Origin: UBA12202 sp002691725
GTDB taxonomy: Bacteria > Pseudomonadota > Alphaproteobacteria > Puniceispirillales > UBA1172
Direction: 5' to 3'
DNA: 64,000 nucleotides
Assembly: GCA_965660675.1 (NCBI GenBank)
Contig: CBFIAU010000003.1
Location: forward strand, 1-64,000
In this document: piece by piece, positions 50,225 through 59,650 of the stretch
How positions within the stretch are numbered: the stretch's first letter is position 1
Layout of the letters: every line of letters starts with the position of its first letter
The notes under the pieces: generated by a model
The model's database searches: none
What the model was told of the DNA's origin: nothing
The model's input: only the letters and a program-made list of their open reading frames with translations
Position numbers and translations under genes: made by a program

Positions 50225-51774
50225 CATCGGCACCGCAAAGACTGTTATCAATCTTCAGCAAGATTAGTGTCTTTACCGCATTAAGCCGCATATTTGGTTT
50301 TACCCGCGATATTGTTCTGGCGATTGTGCTAGGTCTTGGCCCGGTATCAGACGCATTTTTTGTGGCCTTCAAATTACCTAACCTGTTTCGCCGCCTAACC
50401 GCAGAAGGCGCCATGGCGAGTGCCTTTGTGCCAAGTTATACGGGCGTTGAGCAAAAATATGGGATAAGGCAAGCCATGCGAATGGCAGGTGAGGTGCAGT
50501 CGCTATTGGTGCTGATCCTGATCGTGATCGTGATTATATTTGAGCTATTTATGCCAGTGGTGATCACGCTGATTGCGCCGGGATTTTCCTATGGTGATGA
50601 TGTCAGCCGAATGGCTAACGCAGTTCAGTTAGCGCGCCTGACGATGCCGTATCTGCCTTTAATCTCACTGCTTGCCCTATGGATCAGCATTGGCAATATT
50701 TATAGCCGCTTCTCACTAGGCGCCAGCGTGCCGGTGATAATGAATGCCGTGATGATTGCTGGCGCGGTGCTGGCGTGGTGGCTGTGGCCAGACTTATCAA
50801 GCACCGCTGATAGTTTTGATAGAGCGCTGATTGTTGCCATGGCGGTAACCACGGGCGGTATCATAAAGCTGATCGTCATTGGCACTATGCTTGTCCGGAT
50901 CAGACGCATGCCGCCGCTTCACCTGCCTGGATTAAGCCCTGATAGCCGCGCTTTATGGCGGCGCTTTTTCCCGGCGGCGTTAGGGGCGGCAGGAACTCAG
51001 ATCAATTTGCTAATTGATACTATTCTCGCCTCATTATTGGCGGTGGGGTCAATATCACAGCTTTATTTTGCTGATCGGATCGCGCAATTACCGCTTGGTG
51101 TCGTGGGGATTGCGCTTGGCGTGGCGCTATTGCCGACTTTGTCGCGGCTTGAGCAGGTTGATGAGGTCGATATCCCGGCTGTCCGCGCGGTCATTCATCG
51201 CGGTGTGATCATTGGTATGCTGGCCGGACTTCCTGCTATGGCTGGGGTATTGGTGATTGCTGATGCGCTAATCCTTGGATTATTTGGTTATGGTGCCTTT
51301 GATCTCACCATGGTTGCGCCGACCGCATTAGTGCTGATGGCATATGGGGTTGGTATTCCAGCCTTTATTCTGGTCAAGACGTTGCAGCCTGCTTTTTATG
51401 CGGCGGGGGATACTAAAACACCAATGTGGATAACCATTATATCTGTTGTCATCAATGTTGGGCTTAGCCTTATCCTGATGCGTATTTTCGCGGCGGCTGG
51501 CCTCGCTCTTGCAACCTCAATCAGCCTATGGTGTTCGGCCATGATCTTAACGGTGATATTGGTGATGCGGCGGCGGCTTGATAGCTCTGTTTTATGGCCA
51601 CTCATAAAAATCATGCTGGCGGCCATGATAATGGCTGGGTTGGTTTATGGACTGAAACAGCATCTGCCTGCTATGCTTGCATGGCAATCGCTGGCTATAT
51701 TAATGCTGGCTAGCATCATGATTTATGCCCCATTAGTCATGCTGACAGGGATATGGCGTAGCCTTAAGGCTTGA
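50221..51774 (+). CDS. murJ: Lipid II flippase MurJ
   Basis: 517 aa, about 14 membrane helices (MOP superfamily). MurJ flips lipid II across the inner membrane for peptidoglycan synthesis. The N-terminal SRIFGFTRDIVLAIVLGLGPVSDAFFVAFKLPNLFRRLTAEGAMASAFVP is the family hallmark. The ATG overlaps the glnD stop (ATGA). The glnD-murJ-trpS order is conserved in alphaproteobacteria. Confidence 0.97.
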   Translation: MTSAPQRLLSIFSKISVFTALSRIFGFTRDIVLAIVLGLGPVSDAFFVAFKLPNLFRRLTAEGAMASAFVPSYTGVEQKYGIRQAMRMAGEVQSLLVLILIVIVIIFELFMPVVITLIAPGFSYGDDVSRMANAVQLARLTMPYLPLISLLALWISIGNIYSRFSLGASVPVIMNAVMIAGAVLAWWLWPDLSSTADSFDRALIVAMAVTTGGIIKLIVIGTMLVRIRRMPPLHLPGLSPDSRALWRRFFPAALGAAGTQINLLIDTILASLLAVGSISQLYFADRIAQLPLGVVGIALGVALLPTLSRLEQVDEVDIPAVRAVIHRGVIIGMLAGLPAMAGVLVIADALILGLFGYGAFDLTMVAPTALVLMAYGVGIPAFILVKTLQPAFYAAGDTKTPMWITIISVVINVGLSLILMRIFAAAGLALATSISLWCSAMILTVILVMRRRLDSSVLWPLIKIMLAAMIMAGLVYGLKQHLPAMLAWQSLAILMLASIMIYAPLVMLTGIWRSLKA

Positions 51775-51834
51775 CCAGGGCCGCGGCTTGGCATAACAGA
51801 ACACAAGATTAGGGATTATGAACAGGATAACATT

Positions 51835-52842
51835 ATGAACAGAATATTTTCTGGTATCCAGCCGACAGGAAACTTGCATCTTGGCAATTATTTGGGGGCG
51901 ATTCGCAATTGGGTTGATCTCCAGCATCAGTTTGAGTCTATTTATTGTGTTGTTGATCTGCATGCTATCACTGTTCAGCAAGACCCTGCTGCCCTTCATC
52001 AAGCAACGATTGAGGTTGCCGCCAGTCTGCTAGCATCTGGAATTGATCCCAAGCAGGCGATTATTTTTAATCAGAGCCGAGTGCCACAACATGCAGAACT
52101 CGCGTGGATATTTAATTGTATTGCCCGTCTTGGGTGGTTAAATCGGATGACTCAATTTAAGGAAAAGGCAGGCAAGAATCGTGAAAATGCAAGCGTTGGA
52201 TTATTTGCTTATCCGGCGTTAATGGCGGCAGATATTCTGGCTTATAAAGCAACGCACGTTCCTGTTGGTGAAGATCAGAAACAGCATCTGGAGCTAACCC
52301 GTGATATTGCTGGCGCCTTTAATGCCATGGTTGAGGAGGAGTTTTTCCCACTTCCTGAGCCGCAAATCTTAGGTGAAGCCACTCGCGTCATGAGCTTGCG
52401 TGACGGCACATCAAAGATGAGCAAGTCAGATGCGTCTGATTTCTCGCGCATTAATATGAATGATGACGCGGATACTATTGTTCAGAAAATCCGCAAAGCC
52501 AAAACCGATCCTGACGTGTTGCCAGAAACAGCAGAAGCGTTAGACGCGCGTCCTGAGGCGAGAAACCTGGTGACTATTTACGCGGCACTGGCAGGGACTG
52601 ATATCAATGCTGTTCTGGCAGAATATGCAGGCCAAGGCTTTGGTCAGTTCAAACCTGCATTAGCTGATTTGGCGGTGGCAAAACTAGAGCCGGTGACCAA
52701 AGCTATGCGGCATTACCTTGATGATAAATCGGAAGTGATTAAAGTGCTTGATGAAGGGGCTAAACGCGCCCATGCTATTGCCAAGCCTATTATGTCTGAT
52801 ATCAGAAAGCGGCTTGGGTTTTTTGGTGATAGCCTTGGTTAA
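51835..52842 (+). CDS. trpS: Tryptophanyl-tRNA synthetase
   Basis: 335 aa, class I synthetase. The HIGH equivalent is HLGN (residues 15-18, within GIQPTGNLHLGNYLGA) and KMSKS is present as SKMSKSDASD. The tryptophan-site region YPALMAADILAYKATHVPVGEDQKQHLELTRDIA is typical. It follows murJ by 60 bases. A 14-bp tandem repeat lies downstream. Confidence 0.98.
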   Translation: MNRIFSGIQPTGNLHLGNYLGAIRNWVDLQHQFESIYCVVDLHAITVQQDPAALHQATIEVAASLLASGIDPKQAIIFNQSRVPQHAELAWIFNCIARLGWLNRMTQFKEKAGKNRENASVGLFAYPALMAADILAYKATHVPVGEDQKQHLELTRDIAGAFNAMVEEEFFPLPEPQILGEATRVMSLRDGTSKMSKSDASDFSRINMNDDADTIVQKIRKAKTDPDVLPETAEALDARPEARNLVTIYAALAGTDINAVLAEYAGQGFGQFKPALADLAVAKLEPVTKAMRHYLDDKSEVIKVLDEGAKRAHAIAKPIMSDIRKRLGFFGDSLG

Positions 52843-52891
52843 TCCATTTAACGTCCCTAATTTAGCCGCATTTTGATGTAACCTTGGTTTT

Positions 52892-52941
52892 AAGTTAAGC
52901 CTTGCAACTTAAGCCTTGTAAGTTAAGCCTTGTAACTTAGG
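52892..52941. repeat. 14-bp tandem repeat x3.5 between trpS and nfu
   Basis: AAGTTAAGCCTTGC, AACTTAAGCCTTGT, AAGTTAAGCCTTGT and AACTTAGG, contiguous, in the leader of the nfu gene. Confidence 0.9.
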
Positions 52942-52979
52942 ATAGGGTGTCTTATATCAACGGAAACGGAGCTAATCGT

Positions 52980-53540
52980 ATGTTTATTCAGACAGAAGAT
53001 ACACCAAACCCGTCGACGCTGAAATTCATTCCGGGTCAAACTGTTATGGTAACGGGAACCGTCCAATACGCGTCTATTGATGAGGCATCTTCATCTCCAT
53101 TGGCACGGCGATTATTTGCCGTTGATGGCATTACACAAATCTTTTTTGGCACGGATTTTGTGTCTGTTACCAAGGCAGAAAACCATGACTGGTTTACCAT
53201 TAAGCCGGGCGTGCTAGCCGCTATTATGGAACATTATGCCAGCGGTATGCCAGTGATTGAGGGTGATGCCTCAACACAATCTGATGACTCCAGCGAAGAA
53301 GACGATGATGAAGTCGTTGCACAGATTAAGCATTTGCTGGATACACGTGTTCGGCCTGCCGTTGCCATGGATGGCGGCGATATTGTCTTCAAGTCATTTG
53401 AAAATGGTGTTGTGACACTTTTCATGCGTGGGGCTTGCCAAGGTTGCCCTAGCTCTACGGCGACATTGAAGATGGGTATTGAAAATATGTTGCGCCACTA
53501 CATCCCGGACGTGCAAGAAGTCTGCGCGGATAATGGCTAA
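52980..53540 (+). CDS. NfuA-like iron-sulphur cluster carrier (Nfu N-terminal + NifU C-terminal)
   Basis: 186 aa from ATG 52980; the frame is open to 52947. The N-terminal Nfu domain (MFIQTEDTPNPSTLKFIPGQTV ... LFAVDGITQIFFGTDFVSVTK) is joined by an acidic linker (DDSSEEDDDE) to a NifU-like domain with the cluster-binding C-x-x-C (MRGACQGCPSSTATLK). It delivers [4Fe-4S] clusters to target enzymes. In alphaproteobacteria it usually lies between trpS and tsaB-rimI, as here. Confidence 0.95.
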   Translation: MFIQTEDTPNPSTLKFIPGQTVMVTGTVQYASIDEASSSPLARRLFAVDGITQIFFGTDFVSVTKAENHDWFTIKPGVLAAIMEHYASGMPVIEGDASTQSDDSSEEDDDEVVAQIKHLLDTRVRPAVAMDGGDIVFKSFENGVVTLFMRGACQGCPSSTATLKMGIENMLRHYIPDVQEVCADNG

Positions 53541-53564
53541 TTCTAAACAGTAAGGAAATCAGTT

Positions 53565-54692
53565 TTGGAAACCAAATCGGAACATAATAAAACTCCGGTT
53601 TATTTCTGGTTATTAGTCATCATTCTGATGCTAATTGCTATTCAGGTTGTTATGGTGACAGCCTATGGGATTAAGCATGTTAAGATCAAGGCTGGATTTT
53701 ATGAGCCGTTCCCGGTTTTTGAAACGACGGCTAATGATGCGCTAAGAGAACGTCTGTTATGGCTGGAAAATCAACTTGCCCCCCCACCGCTTTTGGTGTG
53801 GTCGACCAAGCCGCCACCATTGCTGGAGTTTCGGGAATTAGCTGAAGGCGAGATTGATGCTGATCAGTCAGAGCCGGCGGCAGATGACAGTCAGATTGAC
53901 AGCTTTGATATCATAGATACGCCTAGCCAGATAGAGACGCCTAGCCAGTCGGCTTCTGCTAGCGCGCCATCGACAGATTTAACAACTTCCGCCAATGTAT
54001 CAGGACAAGTGATTGAAGTGACAGCATTTTATGTTCGTCAATTACCTGATTTGCGGACGGTCAAGGTTGATGAGCGCAAAACTATATTTATCAGCTCGGT
54101 CTTACCGCATATTTTACGCGCCAACCAAGAGCTGTTAGAACGCCGCCGCCGCATTAAGGTTGATTATAGCAATGGCAGCGAAGATAGAATCAGAAAATGG
54201 GCAGAACTTTATGGGATTGATGGTGTTAACAATCTGGATGTAGATCAGCTTTTTGATGAATTGATGTTGCGTGTTGATGCTATTCCGGTGCCTTTAGCGC
54301 TCGCCCAGGCGATTATCGAAAGCGGTTGGGGAACGTCTCGATTTGCGCGTCAAGGAAATGCTCTTTATGGTGAATGGGCATGGTCAGAAAGCAAAGGCAT
54401 TAAACCATTATCGCCATCAAATGATCGTGCTGTTGTCCGATCTTTTTCCTCTATCTTTGATTCGGTCAGAAGCTATATGCATAATCTGAATACCCATGAT
54501 GCTTATCAAAACTTGCGTCAAAAACGCCGTCAGCACCGTGAAGGTTTTCCGCATATCCTGGCCCAGCAATTAATCCCAACCTTGGATAAATATGCAGAAG
54601 ATGGCGATCTTTATATCCGCAAATTACACAATATTGTTCAGACTAATAATCTCTATATATACAGCAATGCCGTATTGGCGGATGCCAATTAA
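53565..54692 (+). CDS. Membrane-anchored Bax-like glucosaminidase-domain protein
   Basis: 375 aa starting at TTG 53565, which has AAGGAA upstream and no suitable ATG. An N-terminal membrane anchor (FWLLVIILMLIAIQVVMVTAYG) and a Pro/Ser/Thr-rich stretch precede the catalytic domain: VPLALAQAIIESGWGTSRFARQGNALYGEWAW with the conserved glutamate, then SIFDSVRSYMHNLNTHDAYQ. It resembles E. coli Bax, a predicted peptidoglycan N-acetylglucosaminidase. Its stop overlaps the convergent polysaccharide deacetylase by 4 bases. Confidence 0.85.
   Translation: METKSEHNKTPVYFWLLVIILMLIAIQVVMVTAYGIKHVKIKAGFYEPFPVFETTANDALRERLLWLENQLAPPPLLVWSTKPPPLLEFRELAEGEIDADQSEPAADDSQIDSFDIIDTPSQIETPSQSASASAPSTDLTTSANVSGQVIEVTAFYVRQLPDLRTVKVDERKTIFISSVLPHILRANQELLERRRRIKVDYSNGSEDRIRKWAELYGIDGVNNLDVDQLFDELMLRVDAIPVPLALAQAIIESGWGTSRFARQGNALYGEWAWSESKGIKPLSPSNDRAVVRSFSSIFDSVRSYMHNLNTHDAYQNLRQKRRQHREGFPHILAQQLIPTLDKYAEDGDLYIRKLHNIVQTNNLYIYSNAVLADAN
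53919..53954. repeat. 18-bp imperfect in-frame repeat in the Bax-like gene
   Basis: ACGCCTAGCCAGATAGAG (53919-53936) is followed by ACGCCTAGCCAG plus diverged bases, encoding TPSQIE-TPSQS in the linker. Confidence 0.7.
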
Positions 54693-55699
54693 TTGAGAAC
54701 AAACTGTCGGCTATACCATCTGAACCGGCCGGTATCCTGACCATTTTCTACAACTGGCATCGTGCAATTAATGCGGCTGCGATAGTTTGAAAACGGCCTT
54801 GGCAGGCGGACTTCTATGCGGCGGTCTAGCTGGATGACGTCAACTCTGCCCATGCCTGATGCGAAACAGATTAACCGGCTTAATGGCTCAATGCCTTCCG
54901 CCACAGTAAAGCCTAAATAAGGTGGGTTATTGCTAAGCACCATATCACCATTGGTCATATCGGAAATTGGCAGCGCCCTGGCTTCAACAGCTAATGTCAG
55001 GCGACTGACATCACCATAGTTTTCATTAAAGGCGAAACGCGGCCATTCAAACGCATCAATACTAGCATGGGCAACACCTGAAGCCTGACCAAACGCCGCC
55101 TCAAACCCTGAGGCTTTGATGATATCACGGACTTCTGGGCTGTATTCGCCATAAGGATAGGCAAACAGGAGTGGTCTCTCCCCCAGCTCCTCATAAAAGC
55201 GCGTATTTGAGGTTTTAATCTCTTGCCGCGTTTGATCAGCAGATAGCCGATGCATATGCGGATGGGTATGCGACTGTGAGCCAATCTCAACGCCTGCGGC
55301 TTGCATTTCTCTAATTTGATCCCAAGACGCATAGCCGTTAAGCCCTCGATCAATAGACTGCGTTGCAACGAAGATCGTAAACGGATAATCATAGGCTTGA
55401 AGCCGTGGAAACGCCTCAGTATAAACGGACGTAAACGCATCATCAATGGTGATGGCGAGGGCTTTATCTGGCAATGTCTCACCTGATTTAAGCTTAGATA
55501 CAATCTCAGACAGTGGCAAAACTGTCCAGCCTTCGTCACGGATAGTTTGTAAATGTGCGTCAAATACATCAAGCTGGATATTGGTTGATGGCAGATTGCT
55601 CTCACCAAAACGGTGATACATGATTATTGTGGCATCATCGCTGGCAAATGATGGCATAACGACGAGCAAAACCGCTATCACTGTAAAAAGCGGTTTCAT
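54689..55699 (-). CDS. Polysaccharide deacetylase (NodB-homology) family protein
   Basis: 336 aa from ATG 55699, which begins with a signal peptide (MKPLFTVIAVLLVVMPSFASDD). The CE4 motifs are ITIDDAF (metal/catalytic aspartates) and SQSHTHPHM (metal histidines), with YPYGEYS downstream. Family members deacetylate cell-wall or exopolysaccharides; substrate unknown. The frame continues upstream to 55813 and would add 38 residues containing LFWQG-type repeats; I treat that as leader. It is convergent with the Bax-like gene, a plausible wall-remodelling pair (inference). Confidence 0.87.
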   Translation of the reverse strand: MKPLFTVIAVLLVVMPSFASDDATIIMYHRFGESNLPSTNIQLDVFDAHLQTIRDEGWTVLPLSEIVSKLKSGETLPDKALAITIDDAFTSVYTEAFPRLQAYDYPFTIFVATQSIDRGLNGYASWDQIREMQAAGVEIGSQSHTHPHMHRLSADQTRQEIKTSNTRFYEELGERPLLFAYPYGEYSPEVRDIIKASGFEAAFGQASGVAHASIDAFEWPRFAFNENYGDVSRLTLAVEARALPISDMTNGDMVLSNNPPYLGFTVAEGIEPLSRLICFASGMGRVDVIQLDRRIEVRLPRPFSNYRSRINCTMPVVENGQDTGRFRWYSRQFVLN

Positions 55700-55707
55700 C
55701 ACGGCTT

Positions 55708-55767
55708 GCCAGAATAGCCCTCGCCAGAATTGCCCCTGATAGAATAGCCCTTGCCAAAATAGCCAAT
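55708..55767. repeat. 15-bp tandem repeat x4 upstream of/in the deacetylase N-terminus
   Basis: Units start at 55708, 55723, 55738 and 55753 (for example GCCAGAATAGCCCTC, GATAGAATAGCCCTT). If translated on the minus strand they give LFWQG-LFYQG-QFWRG-LFWQA. Confidence 0.9.
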
Positions 55768-55861
55768 GCAGGGTGAATAATTTATTAGTCAATTTAGGAG
55801 TTTGGTTAAACATACTCTATATTTATCATGAATACAGTTTTATCAAAAGTGAATATAAAAA

Positions 55862-56578
55862 ATGAGTAGTGGATATATGAAGGTCTTATCGATAGAAGCA
55901 AGTGGAGCCTCGGCATCGGTAGCGCTAATCGGTGCATCTGGCGTTTTAGCCATGATCAGCCGGACAGATCGGCATGGTCACGCCGCCTGGATTACCGATA
56001 TGGTTGATGATCTCATGCAGCAAACAGAAACCGCCTTTGATGCCATCACCCATATTGCGGCAGGTGTTGGGCCGGGGTCATTTACTGGTATTCGTGTTGG
56101 GCTGGCAGCAGCGCAAGGCTATGGCATTGCTTTAGACAGGCCTGTCTTGGGGCTATCGTCGCTTGAGGCGCTGGGCTGGTCTATGCTGCCCTCTATGGAT
56201 GATCATAACAGTCAGGTTCTCGCCCTTACAGATACCCGGCGCGGGCATATTTTTGGCCAATGCTTTGATCATGATAAGGCAATCAGTGATGTTATTGATC
56301 TGGATATGGGCGGGCTTGCCGCCTCTATTGTGTCCTATCACGCAGAAGTGCCGTTTACTGGTCTTTATATAAAGGGCTATTGTGCCGATGAAGTGGCAAA
56401 ACATCTAAGCCAAGCCGCGCTTCCGGTTATGGCGTCTGATGAGGGTGATGTTGATGCATCTATGATTGGTAACATGGCATTTTCACGCTTGGCCGCTGGC
56501 ATGACGGCGGCGGATTATCCGCCTACGCCGCGCTATCATTCGGCGCCATTGCTTGGGGCAGCCAAGAAGGACCGCTAA
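55862..56578 (+). CDS. tsaB: tRNA threonylcarbamoyladenosine biosynthesis protein TsaB
   Basis: 238 aa (233 if the second ATG, 55877, is used; MKVLSIEASGASASVAL is the family start). TsaB works with TsaD and TsaE to form t6A37. Visible: VGPGSFTGIRVGLAAAQGYGIAL (the diagnostic PGSFTGxR motif) and LALTDTRRGHIFGQCF. Next comes rimI after no gap, a conserved pair. Confidence 0.94.
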   Translation: MSSGYMKVLSIEASGASASVALIGASGVLAMISRTDRHGHAAWITDMVDDLMQQTETAFDAITHIAAGVGPGSFTGIRVGLAAAQGYGIALDRPVLGLSSLEALGWSMLPSMDDHNSQVLALTDTRRGHIFGQCFDHDKAISDVIDLDMGGLAASIVSYHAEVPFTGLYIKGYCADEVAKHLSQAALPVMASDEGDVDASMIGNMAFSRLAAGMTAADYPPTPRYHSAPLLGAAKKDR

Positions 56579-57082
56579 ATGGATATCGCCACCCGCCGCA
56601 TGACAGCGGATGATCTGAACGCGTTGAAGGGTATAGATGCCGCCCCAACACTTAACAGCACTGCTGACAGAACAGCCGACCGTATTGAAGGCTTAGCCAG
56701 CTTCCTTGGGCAAAAGGCCGGGGCTGGACTTGTTGCTTATGCGCTGGCAACTGATGCTATGCCAGAGCTACTATTGGGATATATTATTGGGTTTTCGGTA
56801 AATCAAGATGCCGAAATTATTGATCTGGTGGTTCGGTCTGATTATCGGCGGCAAGGCATTGGGCGGCAGCTCATTAAAGGCTTTTGTGATGCGTTTGGTG
56901 ATCACGTCACATATCTTGAGGTGGCGCGTAAGAATCGCCCAGCCTATCAGCTTTATTTGAACATGGGATTTGTTGAATATGGCAACAGAAAAGCCTATTA
57001 TCAAACAGCCAATGGCAGGGATGATGCCATTTTGATGCGAAAATACGGCAGTATATCACCAGACATAAAGCTCAAGTCATAA
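56579..57082 (+). CDS. rimI: Ribosomal-protein-S18-alanine N-acetyltransferase-like (RimI)
   Basis: 167 aa GNAT protein. The acetyl-CoA motif VVRSDYRRQGIGRQLIKGF (Q-G-I-G) and EVARKNRPAYQLYLNMGFVEYGNRKAYYQ with the RimI-like YYQ...DAILMRK ending are clear. It begins directly after the tsaB TAA. RimI acetylates the N-terminus of S18; the tsaB-rimI pairing supports the call but other N-terminal substrates are possible. Confidence 0.9.
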   Translation: MDIATRRMTADDLNALKGIDAAPTLNSTADRTADRIEGLASFLGQKAGAGLVAYALATDAMPELLLGYIIGFSVNQDAEIIDLVVRSDYRRQGIGRQLIKGFCDAFGDHVTYLEVARKNRPAYQLYLNMGFVEYGNRKAYYQTANGRDDAILMRKYGSISPDIKLKS

Positions 57083-57110
57083 AGCCCAAGATATAGCTCA
57101 AGATATAGAA
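57064..57110. repeat. 12-14 bp imperfect tandem repeat at the rimI 3' end
   Basis: CATAAAGCTCAAGT (57064-57077), CATAAAGCCCAAGA (57078-57091), TATAGCTCAAGA (57092-57103) and a partial copy. The array starts in the last rimI codons and continues past its stop (57080-57082). Confidence 0.8.
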
Positions 57111-57267
57111 AATTCAGATACATCGCTTATATCTTAAATACAGCCATGTTCTTGACAGATATAAACGCCATGATATTGGTAAACCAGAATTGTAACGACC
57201 ATAAATTGTAACAAATTGACCTGACGCATGAGACGTAAAGCATTTGATTGGAAATATTGGATAAAGC

Positions 57268-58614
57268 ATGGCTAAAAAACTCTATATCAAGACATATGGG
57301 TGTCAGATGAATGTCTATGATTCGGCCCGTATGGCGGATACTTTGGCGCCACTTGGCTATGTTGAAACCGATATGGTTGATGATGCCGATATGGTGGTGA
57401 TTAATACATGCCATATTCGCGAAAAAGCATCAGAAAAGGTGTTTTCAGAGTTAGGCCGTCTGCGGCGGATGAAAGAAACGCGCAAATCTGACCAGGATAA
57501 AGACCTGTCTATCGCTGTTGCGGGATGTGTCGCGCAAGCCGAGGGCGAAGAAATTGCGCGCCGGGCGCCTTGGGTTGATGTGATTGTCGGCCCCCAAGCC
57601 TATCATACCTTGCCCGAATTGGTCAGCAAGCTTGACCCGTCATCGCGCCATGCCGTCATGAATACGGATTTTCCAGTTGAGGATAAGTTTGATTTTCTTC
57701 CCGAAGAACATACGCCACGCGGTCCGGCGGCGTTTCTCTCGGTTCAGGAAGGCTGTGATAAGTTTTGCACATTTTGTGTTGTTCCCTACACCCGAGGGGC
57801 GGAGTTTTCGCGCCCGGTTAAAAGCATCATGGATGAGGCTAAACGGCTTATTGCGTCAGGCACGGTAGAGCTGTCATTGCTTGGTCAGAATGTCAATGCG
57901 TGGCATGGTGAGGCCGAAGATGGCTCAACCTGGAACTTTGGCCGCTTGCTTTATGCCTTGGCAGAATTGGATGGGCTTAAACGCTTACGCTATACCACCT
58001 CACATCCGTTAGATATGCATGATACGCTGTATGAAGCGCATGCCAATATTCCACAACTAATGCCATATTTGCATCTGCCGGTGCAATCAGGGTCTAATCG
58101 CATATTATCTGCGATGAACCGCCGTCATGATAGAGACACCTATTTTCGGATTATTGATCGCTTGCGCGATGGTCGCCCTGATCTTGCCTTGAGTGGTGAT
58201 TTTATTGTTGGCTTTCCCGGCGAAACTGATCGCGATTTTGCAGATACGCTTAATCTGATTAATTCGGTTAATTATGCCTCGGCCTATTCGTTCAAATACA
58301 GCCCTCGCCCTGGCACGCCTGCGGCAAATGAAGACATGCAGGTCGATGAGGCGGTTAAATCAGAACGTCTGGCTGGATTGCAGCAAGTGCTTGCCGCTCA
58401 GCAACGCGCCTTTAATCATTCAAAATTGGATCAGGTGATGGATGTGTTGATTGAGCGCCCGGCTAGTCGGGCTGGCCAGAAAGCTGGACGCTCGCCATGG
58501 ATGCAGGCGGTTCATTTTAACGAAAACGCAGGTGCGATTGGTGATATTATTCCCCTCAAAATTGTCTCAGCAACGCAAAACAGTCTTGCTGGACAGCCTA
58601 TTCTATCAGTATAA
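57268..58614 (+). CDS. miaB: tRNA-2-methylthio-N6-dimethylallyladenosine synthase (MiaB)
   Basis: 448 aa radical-SAM methylthiotransferase acting on i6A37. The N-terminal UPF0004 domain carries three cysteines (YIKTYGCQMNVYDS, INTCHIREKASEK, AVAGCVAQAEGE). The radical-SAM motif VQEGCDKFCTFCVVPYTRG follows, then the C-terminal TRAM domain. The gap from rimI (57083-57267) has a TTGACA (57152-57157) that may be a -35, but no strong -10. In several relatives fur lies in this gap; here there is none. Confidence 0.97.
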   Translation: MAKKLYIKTYGCQMNVYDSARMADTLAPLGYVETDMVDDADMVVINTCHIREKASEKVFSELGRLRRMKETRKSDQDKDLSIAVAGCVAQAEGEEIARRAPWVDVIVGPQAYHTLPELVSKLDPSSRHAVMNTDFPVEDKFDFLPEEHTPRGPAAFLSVQEGCDKFCTFCVVPYTRGAEFSRPVKSIMDEAKRLIASGTVELSLLGQNVNAWHGEAEDGSTWNFGRLLYALAELDGLKRLRYTTSHPLDMHDTLYEAHANIPQLMPYLHLPVQSGSNRILSAMNRRHDRDTYFRIIDRLRDGRPDLALSGDFIVGFPGETDRDFADTLNLINSVNYASAYSFKYSPRPGTPAANEDMQVDEAVKSERLAGLQQVLAAQQRAFNHSKLDQVMDVLIERPASRAGQKAGRSPWMQAVHFNENAGAIGDIIPLKIVSATQNSLAGQPILSV

Positions 58615-58648
58615 TCATTCATGACCCAAAAAGTAGGAAACGCATAGC

Positions 58649-59638
58649 GTGAAGCCAAAACCAGATTTACCTAATTCGATCACTATTGAGTTTGATGATA
58701 ATCATGTGCTTCCCCTGCTTTATGGCCATCACAACAGCAATTTGGCGCATATTGAAAAAACACTTGATGTCAGGCTCGACTCATTTGGTAACATCATCCA
58801 AATTTCAGGCACAAAAGATAATTCCATTATGGCCAAAACTGCTCTCGAAGCTATTTATAAACGTATATCGAATACCAAGGGTCAATCAGAAGAGGCACCA
58901 AAAGGCATGATTGATGATGCATTAAGGTGGGCGAAAAGCCAATCGCCAGACGCGATTAGCCGATTTGCTGAAAATTCCAGCGCCATAGCAACCTGGAAAA
59001 AAACCATCTCAGCGAAAAGTAAAATGCAACAAGACTATCTTGATGCTATTACCAAAAATGATGTGGTGTTTGGCATTGGTCCTGCGGGTACTGGCAAAAC
59101 CTATCTGGCGGTGGCGCGCGCCGTTGATGCCTTAAAATCTGGCCAGGTTGAGCGCATTATATTATCACGTCCGGCGGTTGAGGCTGGTGAAAGGCTAGGC
59201 TTTTTGCCCGGTGATATGAAAGAAAAGGTAGACCCATATTTGCGCCCATTATATGACGCGATTTATGACATGATGCCGCCTGATAAAATGGATCGTATGA
59301 TGGCGGCCGGGCAGATTGAAATTGCTCCATTGGCGTTCATGCGGGGGCGGACATTGGCGCAATCCTTTGTTATCATCGACGAAGCGCAGAACACGACTGC
59401 GGTTCAGATGAAGATGGTATTGACGCGGATCGGCGATGACTCCAAGATGGTAATTACAGGTGATCTGGGTCAGATTGATCTGCCATCAGGGCAAACCTCT
59501 GGTCTTGCTGATGCGGTATCCCTGCTTGATGGAGTAAAAGGGATTGATATTACAACATTTACTGGCGAAGATGTGGTAAGACACCCTGTTGTCGCCCGAA
59601 TACTGAAAGCGTATGATAAAAGAGATAATAAGACATAG
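58649..59638 (+). CDS. ybeZ: PhoH-family ATPase (YbeZ)
   Basis: 329 aa from a GTG start (58649) preceded by AGGAAA. The N-terminal KH-like segment precedes the P-loop ATPase: GIGPAGTGKTYLAVARAV (Walker A), VIIDEAQNTTAVQMKMVLTRIG (Walker B) and VITGDLGQIDLP. YbeZ works with YbeY in rRNA maturation and ribosome quality control in E. coli. miaB-ybeZ-ybeY-corC-lnt is the widely conserved order seen here. Confidence 0.95.
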   Translation: MKPKPDLPNSITIEFDDNHVLPLLYGHHNSNLAHIEKTLDVRLDSFGNIIQISGTKDNSIMAKTALEAIYKRISNTKGQSEEAPKGMIDDALRWAKSQSPDAISRFAENSSAIATWKKTISAKSKMQQDYLDAITKNDVVFGIGPAGTGKTYLAVARAVDALKSGQVERIILSRPAVEAGERLGFLPGDMKEKVDPYLRPLYDAIYDMMPPDKMDRMMAAGQIEIAPLAFMRGRTLAQSFVIIDEAQNTTAVQMKMVLTRIGDDSKMVITGDLGQIDLPSGQTSGLADAVSLLDGVKGIDITTFTGEDVVRHPVVARILKAYDKRDNKT

Positions 59639-59650
59639 GCATGACCAAAG

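Noticed and set aside
57152..57179. TTGACA at 57152 as a firm miaB promoter
   Set aside because: The -35 is perfect, but no good -10 follows at 16-18 bases (TATTGG at best), so it is mentioned only with miaB.
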